From Serratia sarumanii (GTDB taxonomy: Bacteria; Pseudomonadota; Gammaproteobacteria; Enterobacterales; Enterobacteriaceae), in NCBI RefSeq assembly GCF_029962605.1, contig NZ_CP124750.1:2418001-2482000 (forward strand): a DNA stretch of 64,000 nt, written 5' to 3'. Each line of letters opens with the position of its first letter. Within the stretch, counting starts at the first letter, position 1. Position numbers and translations under genes: made by a program. The notes below the pieces were generated by a model, which ran no database searches, had not been told where the DNA came from, and was given only the letters and a program-made list of their open reading frames with translations. Below are positions 45,360 through 54,054 of this stretch, piece by piece.

Positions 45360-47297
45360 TCAGGGATTCCAGTGCAAAGCCGTGGGGAAGTGCAGCAGCC
45401 GCAGCCGGGTAAGCGGCCGCAGCGCGCGCCGATCGTTCTGCCGCCAGGCCTGTTGCAGACCGGCGTCGATCTGGCCCAGCAGCGCAGAGGGTGCTTCGGC
45501 GTGCAGAGAAAGTTGGCGGAACGCCGCCGGCAGACCGGCGTTCGGCGAAGCGCCAGGGGTGAGCCCGCCGGCCTGCTGCAGACGAATCAGGTCGATAGCG
45601 GTTTTTAAGCGCATCAACAGCTGTGGGCTGCGATCGGCTTGTCCAACGGCGGCCAGGCGGCTACCCAGCGCGGTGATGCGATCCAACGCGCGGGCCTGAT
45701 AGCGCTGTAAGTCGCGCTCCGTGACGTGGCGATTGAGGCGCAGCATCTCTTGCGCATCCTGCCGCATCAGCCGCGCCACCACCTGATCGGTGCCCCAGCG
45801 GCGGAACAGCGCGGCGCACAGGAATGCGAAATAGACGCCGATCAGCGTGCCGGAAGTGCTTTCCAGATACAGCCCCATATTGTTCGGCGCATAGTGCCCC
45901 TGAAAGTTGACGTTGCTGAGCGACAGGGCGATCGCCAACGTCGCCAGCGGGTTGCTCGCCGCCCACACGCCGAGCGGCAGCAAAAACAGTCCCATCACGA
46001 TCAGGAAACTGCCGTAATCCCCGGCCAGCGGCAGCAGCACATAGCTGAGCAGGGCGCCGAGGGCCATAGCGATAGCGGCGAAGCGGCCAAAAGTGGCGAT
46101 GGTGGCGCCGGGATTGTCGCCGGCGCCGAAGAAGGCGATGGCCACGATCCCCATCAGCACCATATTGGCGCCCTGTTCCCAGCCGGTGAAATACCAGAGA
46201 CCGCACAGCAGGGCGTAGGTCGTCAAAATTCCGGCGAACATGCGCACCGCCATGCCGATATCCGGCGGCGGCGAGAAGACGCGGCTGCGCATCATCTGCG
46301 CCTGCAGCGCCGCGGGCAGCGGCTCGCCGTCCAGGAATGCGTTCAACTGCTGTACCTCGGCCCACAGCGTTAACCACTGCTCAACCTGTTCAGCCAGCTC
46401 GTCGACGATCAGCGTTTCCCACGGCGACAGCGACGCCGCAGGCGGCAACAAGCTTACCGAGGGCGCAGCGTGCGGTGCGGGTTCAACGGCCTGCCGCCGG
46501 ACCTCATTCAGCCACGGCTGCAGGCGGGTGCGCAGGCCGACCGGCAGTGCGGCGATGCTGCTGCCGATGGCCGAGAGCAGCGGCACGATTTGCAGTACGC
46601 GTTGCTGTATCGAAATCGCCGCCTGACGGGTGGGCTTATCGACCGAACTGTCATAGCCAAGGGTGGTCATCATCTGATTGAACGAGGCGATGTCGCCCAG
46701 CAAACGGATACGGTCCGCGTCGGCCTGGGCGTCGCTGCCCTTGCCGTCGAGGCTGTCCTCCTGCCAACGCGCCAGGTCAGCCAGCCAGCCTTTCAGCCGC
46801 GTGCGCAACACCGGCGCCAGCGACGATGGGAATAGCACGCTGTCTACCAGCGTCACCGCCAAAATACCCAGGCAGATCTCTGTCACCCGCGTGACGACCA
46901 TAGTGAACATCGTGTCCGGGTGATTGATGTAGGCGATGGCGACCAGCATCATGGTGATGGCGCCCAGCTGGAAAAAGTAAGCGCGTGGCGTGCGATCGAG
47001 ATAGGAGAGGCCCAGCATCAGTGACGATGACAGCCCAGCGGCGACGATCAACAGCACCGGCGTGTTGCTAAGCCAGGCCGAAAGGCCCAGCGTCAGCACG
47101 CCGGCGAACAGCGTGCCGCAAAAACGGTAGGTGGCGCGGGCGCGTACGGCGCCGCTGACCGGATTGCTCAGCACGCAGCAGGTCACCATCGCCCAATAGG
47201 GATTTTGCAGGCCGATGCTTTCCGCCAGCGCGAAGGCCAGCATGGCGGAAATAAACAGTTTCGCGGCATACAGCAGCTGCGGTTTACCGATTTTCAT
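45360..47297 (-). CDS. FUSC-family efflux pump (AaeB-like)
   Basis: 645 residues, with membrane helices in two bundles (residues about 15-150 and 350-500) and cytoplasmic segments between. SAMLAFALAESIGLQNPYWAMVT and PVSGAVRARATYRFCGTLFAGVL are the FUSC core. It is the transporter of the MarR-FUSC-DUF1656-HlyD operon, resembling AaeXAB for p-hydroxybenzoate. It overlaps the marR gene by 4 nt (ATGA). Confidence 0.9.
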   Translation of the reverse strand: MKIGKPQLLYAAKLFISAMLAFALAESIGLQNPYWAMVTCCVLSNPVSGAVRARATYRFCGTLFAGVLTLGLSAWLSNTPVLLIVAAGLSSSLMLGLSYLDRTPRAYFFQLGAITMMLVAIAYINHPDTMFTMVVTRVTEICLGILAVTLVDSVLFPSSLAPVLRTRLKGWLADLARWQEDSLDGKGSDAQADADRIRLLGDIASFNQMMTTLGYDSSVDKPTRQAAISIQQRVLQIVPLLSAIGSSIAALPVGLRTRLQPWLNEVRRQAVEPAPHAAPSVSLLPPAASLSPWETLIVDELAEQVEQWLTLWAEVQQLNAFLDGEPLPAALQAQMMRSRVFSPPPDIGMAVRMFAGILTTYALLCGLWYFTGWEQGANMVLMGIVAIAFFGAGDNPGATIATFGRFAAIAMALGALLSYVLLPLAGDYGSFLIVMGLFLLPLGVWAASNPLATLAIALSLSNVNFQGHYAPNNMGLYLESTSGTLIGVYFAFLCAALFRRWGTDQVVARLMRQDAQEMLRLNRHVTERDLQRYQARALDRITALGSRLAAVGQADRSPQLLMRLKTAIDLIRLQQAGGLTPGASPNAGLPAAFRQLSLHAEAPSALLGQIDAGLQQAWRQNDRRALRPLTRLRLLHFPTALHWNP

Positions 47298-47758
47298 GGC
47301 TCATTGCCGGCCTGTTGCAGATAGTGGCCTGCGCGCTCTTCAAACAGGCGCAGAATGCGCGTGGCGGTTTCAATATCTTCCAACGGCACGTCGTGCATCA
47401 GCTCGACTCGCAGCTTATCGGCCGCGGTTTCGACCTTTTTGGCCAATTCGGCGCCGGCGGGCAGAATGCGCAGGGTTTTAAACCGACGATCGCCGGCCGA
47501 TTCCTGCCGCTCGAGGAAGCCTAACGCGGCGGCCTGATCCAACAGACGCACCAGCGCACCGGGATTGACGCCGACTTCTTCCGCCAGGTCGCGCTGATTG
47601 ATGCCCTGCGGATTGCGATGCACCAGAACCACGACGGTAGCCAACGACATGGAGATGCCGGATTTGGCGATCGCCAGCGTCGCAGCCTGTTTCCACACCC
47701 GGCGAACCGGTTGCAGGGCGTTGGTGAGGGCATAGAGGGATTTTTCTTTCGATGACAT
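47294..47758 (-). CDS. MarR-family regulator
   Basis: 154 residues. The wHTH is INQRDLAEEVGVNPGALVRLLDQAAALGFLERQESAGDRR, a standard MarR wing; the C-terminal helix LFEERAGHYLQQ forms the dimer. The start MSSKEKSLYAL at 47758 is chosen for GAGG 6 nt upstream. It leads the FUSC efflux operon, so it is likely an aromatic-acid or drug-responsive repressor. Candidate operator at 47795-47805. Confidence 0.88.
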   Translation of the reverse strand: MSSKEKSLYALTNALQPVRRVWKQAATLAIAKSGISMSLATVVVLVHRNPQGINQRDLAEEVGVNPGALVRLLDQAAALGFLERQESAGDRRFKTLRILPAGAELAKKVETAADKLRVELMHDVPLEDIETATRILRLFEERAGHYLQQAGNEP

Positions 47759-47794
47759 GGGATACCTCGGCAAACAGTGTATATAGGTTAAATG

Positions 47795-47805
47795 GCAACA
47801 GTTGC
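47795..47805. promoter_or_regulatory. possible MarR operator
   Basis: GCAAC-A-GTTGC palindrome 37 bp upstream of the marR start. Inferred from symmetry and position only. Confidence 0.35.
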
Positions 47806-47856
47806 TTTGGCAATTAGTTTTGAACGCTCGACTCAGAGACAAAAGGCAAGGCATAC

Positions 47857-47869
47857 GTGACGACGTCAC
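47857..47869. other. matS site (MatP binding), second of three
   Basis: GTGACGACGTCAC fits GTGACRNYGTCAC exactly. It lies in the gap between the marR gene and the SDR gene, next to a terminator hairpin. Confidence 0.85.
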
Positions 47870-47876
47870 ATAAAAC

Positions 47877-47902
47877 AAACGGGCTACATAGGCAGCCCGT
47901 TT
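47877..47902 (-). terminator. terminator after the SDR operon
   Basis: AAACGGGCT and AGCCCGTTT form a perfect 9-bp stem; on the minus strand TTTGTTTTATG follows. Confidence 0.8.
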
Positions 47903-47914
47903 GAAAGGTGGGTA

Positions 47915-48775
47915 TTACAGCGCCTGAACGGGGTTCATCGCAGCGCCGGGGAAGGCCGTATCTTCACCGCGTTCACGCCAAGGCGCCAGATCGCGGCTGC
48001 GGGAGGCTACCGCGCTGTCCCACAGCTGATACGCGTCCTTACCGAGCATCAAACGCACCGGCGGGGTGGCGCTGGCCACCATATCGACGATCACGCGAGC
48101 GCCCTTAACCGGATCGCCCATCTGTTTGCCGTTCTGCGTGCGGTAATACTCCACCATGCCGGCATCCAGTGGCGCATAGGCAGCGATTTCGCGTTCGGCC
48201 TTCATGGCGGCGCTGCTGGCGAAACCGGTACGGAAGGCGCCCGGCTCGATCAGCGTGACGTGGATCCCCAGCGGCTTGACCTCGTGGTGCAGCGCTTCGG
48301 TAAACCCTTCCAACGCGAACTTGGTGGCGTTGTACAGGCCGCTGCCGGGGAAGGCCACCAGGCCGGCGATGCTGGTCAGATTGAGAATATGGCCGGACCG
48401 TTGAGCGCGCATCTGCGGCAGCACTTCACGCGACAGCTCGGCGGCCGCGAAGAAGTTCAGCTCCATCTGGGCGCGGATCTGTTCGGAAGTGAACTCTTCC
48501 AGCGCCCCGTAAGAACCGGCGCCGGCGATGTTGGCCAGTACGTCGAGGCGGCCGAAGGTTTCGACGGTCTTCTTCAGGGCGGCGGCGCGCGCCGCAGGAT
48601 CGGTCACGTCCAGCTGCAAAGCCAGCGCGCGTTCGCCGTGGCCGGCGGCGATCGCCTGCAGCGGCGCCAGGCGGCGGGCGGTGAGCACCACGTTGTCGCC
48701 CTTGGCCAGCACGGCTTCAGCCAAAGCCTGGCCGAAGCCGGAAGATGCGCCTGTAATAAACCAGGTTTTGTTCAT
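47915..48775 (-). CDS. short-chain dehydrogenase (tandem paralogue 1)
   Basis: 286 residues. GASSGFGQALAEAVL is the cofactor site, LANIAGAGSYG has NAG, and ILNLTSIAGLVAFPGSGLYNATKFALEG contains catalytic Ser, Tyr and Lys (YxxxK). It is highly similar to the upstream SDR over the whole length, including MELNFFAAAE and GIHVTLIEPGAFRTGFA, so the pair looks like a tandem duplication. Substrate unknown. Confidence 0.92.
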   Translation of the reverse strand: MNKTWFITGASSGFGQALAEAVLAKGDNVVLTARRLAPLQAIAAGHGERALALQLDVTDPAARAAALKKTVETFGRLDVLANIAGAGSYGALEEFTSEQIRAQMELNFFAAAELSREVLPQMRAQRSGHILNLTSIAGLVAFPGSGLYNATKFALEGFTEALHHEVKPLGIHVTLIEPGAFRTGFASSAAMKAEREIAAYAPLDAGMVEYYRTQNGKQMGDPVKGARVIVDMVASATPPVRLMLGKDAYQLWDSAVASRSRDLAPWRERGEDTAFPGAAMNPVQAL

Positions 48776-48802
48776 ATCGAGATTCCTCGTTATCGTGGAG
48801 AG

Positions 48803-49669
48803 TTACAGTTGAATTTCAGTGAGTTCTGCGCCATCAAAGGCGGTGTCTTCACCCCGTTCGCGCCAGGCGTTAAGCTCCTGCTGGCGTTTGGCGAGGGTGG
48901 TGTCCCACATGGCGTAAGCGTCGCGCCCCAGCATCAGGCGCACCGGCGGGGCCGTGAGAGTGACCAACTCCAGCATGCGCTGCGCCGCTTTGGCGGGATC
49001 GCCCATCTGTCGGCCGGCGGACTGCGCCAGGTAGGTTTCAAACGGTGCAATCGACGGGCGGTAGGCTTCGATGCGCTGCGTCGGCCGCATGTTCACGTCG
49101 CCGGCAAATTCGGTGCGGAAGGCGCCGGGCTCGACCAGGGTCACGTGGATCCCCAGCGGCCTGGCCTCGATGGCCAGCGACTCCGTCCAGCCTTCGAGGG
49201 CAAATTTCGCCGCGCAATAGGGGCCGGCGGCGTTCATTGCCACCAGACCGGCGATGCTGCTTACGGTGATCACGTTCCCGCTGCCCTGGCGCCGCATCTG
49301 CGGCAGCACGGCGCGAGTCATCTCCGCCGCCGCAAAGAAATTCAGCTCCATCTGCTCGCGCAGCTGTTCGAGGCTGAACTCTTCGCAGGCGCCGGCTACA
49401 CCGCGCCCGGCCAGGTTGGCCAGCACGTCGATGCGGCCGAACCGCGCCAGGGTATCGGCGACCGCCTTATCGCGCGCGGCGGCATCCGTGACGTCCACCG
49501 CCAAAGGCAGCACGCGATCCTCCTGGCCCTTAGCCAGCGCCCGCAGGCGGTCGAGACGGCGGGCGGTCACCACCACCCGATCGCCGTTGGCGATGGCCGC
49601 TTCGGCCAGGGCTTTGCCCAGGCCCGACGAGGCGCCGGTGATCAGCCACACTTTATGGTCATTGTTCAT
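48803..49669 (-). CDS. short-chain dehydrogenase (tandem paralogue 2)
   Basis: 288 residues. GASSGLGKALAEAAI, LANLAGRGVAG, VITVSSIAGLVAMNAAGPYCAAKFALEG (Ser, Tyr, Lys) and GIHVTLVEPGAFRTEFAGD. Start MNNDHKVWLI at 49669 with AGGAAA upstream. It follows the MBL-fold gene by 32 nt and precedes its paralogue by 27 nt, so the three genes form one operon, divergent from an AraC gene. Confidence 0.92.
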   Translation of the reverse strand: MNNDHKVWLITGASSGLGKALAEAAIANGDRVVVTARRLDRLRALAKGQEDRVLPLAVDVTDAAARDKAVADTLARFGRIDVLANLAGRGVAGACEEFSLEQLREQMELNFFAAAEMTRAVLPQMRRQGSGNVITVSSIAGLVAMNAAGPYCAAKFALEGWTESLAIEARPLGIHVTLVEPGAFRTEFAGDVNMRPTQRIEAYRPSIAPFETYLAQSAGRQMGDPAKAAQRMLELVTLTAPPVRLMLGRDAYAMWDTTLAKRQQELNAWRERGEDTAFDGAELTEIQL

Positions 49670-49701
49670 TTCAGGTTTCCTGCGAATAAATAAAACGGCG
49701 C

Positions 49702-50724
49702 TTAGCGCCACCAACGGCTGCCGGGGTGCGGCCGAACGATATCGACACGTTCGCCGATCATCGGCGTCGCGACCTGCACGCTAGAGGGAGCGGCATGGCG
49801 CAGTACCTGGTCGAACGGGTCTTGCCAGGCGTGCATCGCCAGATCGAAGGTGCCGTTATGGATCGGCAGCAGCCAGCGGCCGAGCAAATCCCGGTGCGCC
49901 TGCACGGTTTGCTGAGGGTGCATATGCACATAGGGCCAGCGTTTGTCGTAGGCGCCGGTTTCCATCAGCGTCAGGTCAAAGGGGCCAAAACGGCGGCCAA
50001 TCTCGGCAAAACCGGTGAAATAGCCGCTGTCGCCGCTGAAGAACACCCGCAGCTCATCGTCTTCAATCACCCAGGAACACCACAGCGTGCGGTTGCCGTC
50101 GGTCAGGCTCCGGCCCGAAAAGTGCTGGGCCGGGGTAGCCGTCAGCCGCAGGCCGTCGATTTCCGTGCCTTGCCACCAGTCGAACTGGCGGATTTTGTCC
50201 GGCGCCACGCCCCAGGCCGCCAGGCGATCGCCCACGCCGAGCGGTGCGACGAACTGGCCCACCTTGCCGTCCAGCGCCCGAATGGCGGCCTGGTCCAGAT
50301 GGTCGTAATGATCGTGTGAGAGGATCACCGCGCGGATCGGTGGCAGCTCCTCGATCGCGATCGGCGGCGCGTGAAAGCGTTTTGGCCCGGCGAATGGCAG
50401 CGGCGATGCCCGCTCGGAGAACACCGGATCGGTCAGCCACCATTGGCCGCGCAGCTTGAGCAACACCGTGGAATGCCCCAGACGGTACAGGCTACGATCG
50501 GGTGCCGCCTCAAGCTCGGCGCGCGACAGGCGCTGAATCGGCACCGGCGTCGCCGGCACCGTGCCTTTGGGCTTGTTGAAAAATACGTCCCACCACACGC
50601 GCAGGGTGGACTCGGGCAGGTCACCCGGCGCCGGCGGCCGCTGATTGTTAAAGCGCCGATCGCGCCATTGTGGCGATGAAGCATAGCCGCCCGCTGTCGG
50701 GCGCAATTTGGAACAACGGCTCAA
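49702..50724 (-). CDS. MBL-fold hydrolase, NAPE-PLD/RomA-like
   Basis: 340 residues. The metal motif SHDHYDHLD, TPAQHFSGRSL, WVIEDDELRVFFSGDSGY and HPQQTVQAHRDL are those of RomA/NAPE-phospholipase-D-like metallohydrolases. An unusual TTG start (50724) has AAGGA 9 nt upstream; the next internal ATG would remove most of the domain. First gene of the operon with the two SDRs. The substrate is unknown; the family includes lipid and phosphonate-type phosphoesterases. Confidence 0.87.
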   Translation of the reverse strand: MSRCSKLRPTAGGYASSPQWRDRRFNNQRPPAPGDLPESTLRVWWDVFFNKPKGTVPATPVPIQRLSRAELEAAPDRSLYRLGHSTVLLKLRGQWWLTDPVFSERASPLPFAGPKRFHAPPIAIEELPPIRAVILSHDHYDHLDQAAIRALDGKVGQFVAPLGVGDRLAAWGVAPDKIRQFDWWQGTEIDGLRLTATPAQHFSGRSLTDGNRTLWCSWVIEDDELRVFFSGDSGYFTGFAEIGRRFGPFDLTLMETGAYDKRWPYVHMHPQQTVQAHRDLLGRWLLPIHNGTFDLAMHAWQDPFDQVLRHAAPSSVQVATPMIGERVDIVRPHPGSRWWR

Positions 50725-50890
50725 AGTCAGAATTCCTTCAGCACAGCAATGGATGATTCGGGCAGCGGCGCGGTTCAGGTCGCCTTTGCCCGCACGACGC
50801 GATAAAACTTGTTGTCAAGAATAAGCCTTGAGAGGCGGACGATCCATGCGCTAAAGTACTTGTTTGTTTATCAAGAGTACGGATTTCATC

Positions 50891-51844
50891 ATGGACCCGC
50901 TGTCAGACGTGTTGTCGCTGCTGCAACCCCAAAACCAGTTTTACGCCGGTTTCGACGCTGCCGGGGACTGGTCGTTCGAGTTTCCCCCTCATGAAGGCAT
51001 CAAATTCACGGCGGTGATGCGCGGCGCCTGCTGGGGCATGACCGACGATCTGGCGCAGCCGATCCATTTCCGCGAAGGGGACTGCTTTTTGCTGAACAGT
51101 CGGCGGCGCTTCAGGGTCGCGTCCGATCCGGCGTTGCCGCCGCAGGGAGGGGAGCAGATCATGGCCGAGGCGACGCGCGACGGCATCGCCGTGCATAACG
51201 GCGGTGGTGAGGTCTTTTTGATCAGCGGGCGTTTCGGTTTTTCCGGCCAGCATGCGGCGCTGCTGTTTGATGCGCTGCCGCCGATCATCAACATCCCCAA
51301 AGCCTCGAGCCAGGCGGGCGTTTTGCGCTGGACGCTCGAACAGTGGACGAACGAGTTGCGTCACCCGCAGCTCGGCGGTGCGCTGATGTCGACCCACCTG
51401 GCGCACTTGATGCTGGTGCAGGTGTTTCGCCAGTTCCTCGAAACGGCCCATGGGCTGCCGAAAGGTTGGTTTCTGGCGCTGACCGACCGCCAGATCAGCC
51501 TGGCTATCGCCGCCATGCACGCCGAGCCGGCGCGCAACTGGACGCTGGAAGAGCTGGCCCGCATCGCCGGCATTTCCCGCACCGTATTCGCTCAACGTTT
51601 CAAAGGGCTGGTTGGCAGCACCGCCATGGAATACCTCTCGCGTTGGCGTATGCTGCAGGCGGCAGATCGTCTGCGGGCCGGTAAAGAAAACGTCGCGTCG
51701 ATCGCCTACTCGTTGGGATACGGCTCGGAAAGCGCGTTCAGCACCGCCTTCAAACGGGTGATGGCGCAGTCGCCGTCGCAGTATCGGCGGCAAACGCCGG
51801 CCGGGGCGAGTGAACCGGAGGGAAAGGGGGCGCAGCGGCCGTGA
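50891..51844 (+). CDS. AraC-family regulator with cupin_6 domain
   Basis: 317 residues. The N-terminal half (MDPLSDVLSLLQPQNQFYAG, FRVASDPALPPQGG, LISGRFGFSG) is the AraC ligand-binding cupin_6 type. C-terminal helix-turn-helix motifs: WTLEELARIAGISRTVFAQRF and VASIAYSLGYGSESAFSTAFKRV. Divergent from the MBL-SDR-SDR operon, which it likely activates. The ATG at 50891 is chosen over an upstream TTG. Regulators of this subgroup commonly sit next to SDR genes. Confidence 0.9.
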   Translation: MDPLSDVLSLLQPQNQFYAGFDAAGDWSFEFPPHEGIKFTAVMRGACWGMTDDLAQPIHFREGDCFLLNSRRRFRVASDPALPPQGGEQIMAEATRDGIAVHNGGGEVFLISGRFGFSGQHAALLFDALPPIINIPKASSQAGVLRWTLEQWTNELRHPQLGGALMSTHLAHLMLVQVFRQFLETAHGLPKGWFLALTDRQISLAIAAMHAEPARNWTLEELARIAGISRTVFAQRFKGLVGSTAMEYLSRWRMLQAADRLRAGKENVASIAYSLGYGSESAFSTAFKRVMAQSPSQYRRQTPAGASEPEGKGAQRP

Positions 51845-51859
51845 CCGCCGCGCCTGGCT

Positions 51860-52801
51860 TTACTGGCTGATGCTCTGCTGCAGCGCCTGAACGGAGGAAA
51901 CGATGCCGGCATCGACCGACATGGTCAGGTCTTCCATTTCCAGCGACACCCAGTCGTTGTAGCCCATCATGCGCACCACCGAGAAGAACGCCTTCCACCA
52001 CTGCAGATCCCGGCCGCAGCCGACGGCGACATAGTTCCAGGCGCGGCGGGCCACGTCGTCGATCGGTTTGGTCTCCAGCAGTCCGTTAACCTCAACGACG
52101 CCGCGCTCAAGGCGCACGTCTTTGCCGTGCACATGGTGAATGGCGGGGCCGAGGGCGCGGGCCACCGCGATGGGATCCGCACCCATCCAGATCAGGTGGC
52201 TGGGATCGAGGTTCAGACCCACCATCGGGCCAACGGCCTCGCGCAGCCGGAATAGCGTTTCCGGGTTCCACACCAGCATGGCGCTGAAGTTTTCCAGCGC
52301 AAAGCGCTCGACGCCGCACGCTTTGGCCCGGGCGACCAGCGCCTGCCAATAGGGGATTGCCACTTCATTCCATTGATAATCCAGACAGTTTTTCACCGTC
52401 GGCGGCCAGCTGACGGTATAGGTGATCCAGTTGGGAATGGTGTCATGCGGGCTAGCCGGGGGCAGGCCGCTCATCATAACGATCTTTTTCACCCCCAGCA
52501 GCCCGGCCAGCTCCAGCGTATTGTCGGTTTGGCGCTGATGGCGTTGCCCCAGTTCGCCGGGATCGAGCGGATTGCCGGAGACGTTGAGCGCGGCGATCTC
52601 CATGCCGCGGCTGGCCAGCGCCTGCAGCAGCTGCCGGCGTTTGGCGGGGTTGGCCAGCAGATCGTCGGCATCCAGATGGGGTGCCGGAGACCAGCCGCCG
52701 GTGGTCATTTCCACGCCGCACACCCCCAGCTCCAGCAGCCGGTCCAGCATCTGCTCGAAGGGTAAATGGCCCAGGCTGTCGGTACAAAATGAAAGTTTCA
52801 T
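51860..52801 (-). CDS. sugar phosphate isomerase/epimerase (IolE-like TIM barrel)
   Basis: 313 residues: MKLSFCTDSLGHLPFEQMLD, LELGVCGVEMTTGGW, ALNVSGNPLDPGELG, LENFSAMLVWN, GLNLDPSHLIWMG, IHHVHGKDVRLERG, SLEMEDLTMS. The metal ligands Glu, Asp and His of this xylose-isomerase-like family are visible in these blocks. It starts at 52801 with AAGGA upstream, 10 nt after the oxidoreductase stop. Probably an inositol- or sugar-acid-type isomerase under the LacI regulator. Confidence 0.87.
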   Translation of the reverse strand: MKLSFCTDSLGHLPFEQMLDRLLELGVCGVEMTTGGWSPAPHLDADDLLANPAKRRQLLQALASRGMEIAALNVSGNPLDPGELGQRHQRQTDNTLELAGLLGVKKIVMMSGLPPASPHDTIPNWITYTVSWPPTVKNCLDYQWNEVAIPYWQALVARAKACGVERFALENFSAMLVWNPETLFRLREAVGPMVGLNLDPSHLIWMGADPIAVARALGPAIHHVHGKDVRLERGVVEVNGLLETKPIDDVARRAWNYVAVGCGRDLQWWKAFFSVVRMMGYNDWVSLEMEDLTMSVDAGIVSSVQALQQSISQ

Positions 52802-52811
52802 GGTGCTTTCC

Positions 52812-53987
52812 TTATTGGTAATTAACCCAGGTGGCGCCGTTGTCGGCGGAACGAACGCAGTTTTCAATCCAGCGCACACCTTCCAGCCCAGCGTCGATAT
52901 CCGGGTAGATCAGCGTGGCCAGCGTCTGCCGATCGCCGCGCTGGCTGGCGCTGATGGCGATGGCGAACTTGAGGTAGATATTGGCCCAGGATTCGGCCAG
53001 GCCTTCGGTATGCAGCGCGCCGAGCCGCTCTTCGGCCAGGGCGCTGTCGTCCAGATAGGGCATGCCGTGGTGCAGGATCTGGTTGGGTCGCCCCTGGATC
53101 TCATAGCGCAATTCGCCGGGCGCAGCGTCGCTCCACTGCAGGCTGGCGAGCGAGCCCACCACGCGGATGCTTTGGCTGTCCATCGCGCCCGCATTGACGG
53201 CGGAGGCCCACATGCGGCCGACGGCGCCGTTTTCGTAGTGCATCAGCACCATGGCGTTGTCTTCCAGCGGGGCGCGGGAAGGAATAAAACTCTGGCGATC
53301 GCACAGCAGGGAGGCAATCTTCATATCGGGCATCACCAACTGCGAGATGTAGAAGGTGTGGGTGGAGATGTCACCCAGCACAAAAGAGGGGCCGGCGATT
53401 TTCGGATCGACGCGCCACTTTTGCGCCTCGAACTTGTCTGCGCTTTCGTTGGCATTGAAGCCGTGGGTGTATTGCAATTCGACCATGCGTATTTCGCCGA
53501 TGTCGCCGTTCGCGATCATGACGCGCATCTGCATCAGCAGCGGATGGCCGGAGAAGCCGTAGGTTACGCCGACGATCAGGCCTTTCTCCGCCGCCAGCGC
53601 CTTAATTTCTCTCGCCTCCGCCGTGGTGAAGAACAGCGGCTTTTCGCAGATGACATGCAGGCCGGCATTCAGCGCGGCGCGCGTAATTTCATAGTGGGTG
53701 CCGTTGGGGGTGGCGATGGTCACCACCTCAACGCCATCTTCGCGGTTGGCTTCTTGCGCCAGCAACTGTTGATAGCTGTCATAGCAGCGTTCGGCGGGCA
53801 CGCCGAGATTAACGCCAAACTCGCGTCCGCGTGCCGCGTCGATATCAAAAGCGCCGGCAACCAGCCGATAGGCGGTGTTGTCGCGCAGTGCGCCGGAACG
53901 GTGCTTGTAGCCCACCTGGCTGAGGCGGCCGCCGCCGATCATCGCCCAACGCAGCGGGCGAGGGATGCTTCTTTCACCATTTAACAT
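52812..53987 (-). CDS. Gfo/Idh/MocA-family oxidoreductase
   Basis: 391 residues. N-terminal NAD-binding domain (LRWAMIGGGRLSQVGYKHR, VVTIATPNGTHYEITRAAL) and catalytic domain with the family EKP motif VICEKPLFFT. MLNGERSIPR at 53987 is the start, with AGGAG 6 nt upstream. It precedes the epimerase gene and lies under the operator at 54009-54026; the pair could convert an inositol-like sugar. Confidence 0.9.
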   Translation of the reverse strand: MLNGERSIPRPLRWAMIGGGRLSQVGYKHRSGALRDNTAYRLVAGAFDIDAARGREFGVNLGVPAERCYDSYQQLLAQEANREDGVEVVTIATPNGTHYEITRAALNAGLHVICEKPLFFTTAEAREIKALAAEKGLIVGVTYGFSGHPLLMQMRVMIANGDIGEIRMVELQYTHGFNANESADKFEAQKWRVDPKIAGPSFVLGDISTHTFYISQLVMPDMKIASLLCDRQSFIPSRAPLEDNAMVLMHYENGAVGRMWASAVNAGAMDSQSIRVVGSLASLQWSDAAPGELRYEIQGRPNQILHHGMPYLDDSALAEERLGALHTEGLAESWANIYLKFAIAISASQRGDRQTLATLIYPDIDAGLEGVRWIENCVRSADNGATWVNYQ

Positions 53988-54008
53988 GCTGACTCCTGAT
54001 ACTGTGGC

Positions 54009-54026
54009 TTTGCACTCGGGTGCAAA
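54009..54026. promoter_or_regulatory. LacI-type operator 1
   Basis: TTTGCACTCGGGTGCAAA, a near-perfect palindrome centred on CG, 21 bp before the oxidoreductase start. Confidence 0.85.
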
Positions 54027-54054
54027 ATAGGTTGAAAAAGAGAGTGGCAACGGT

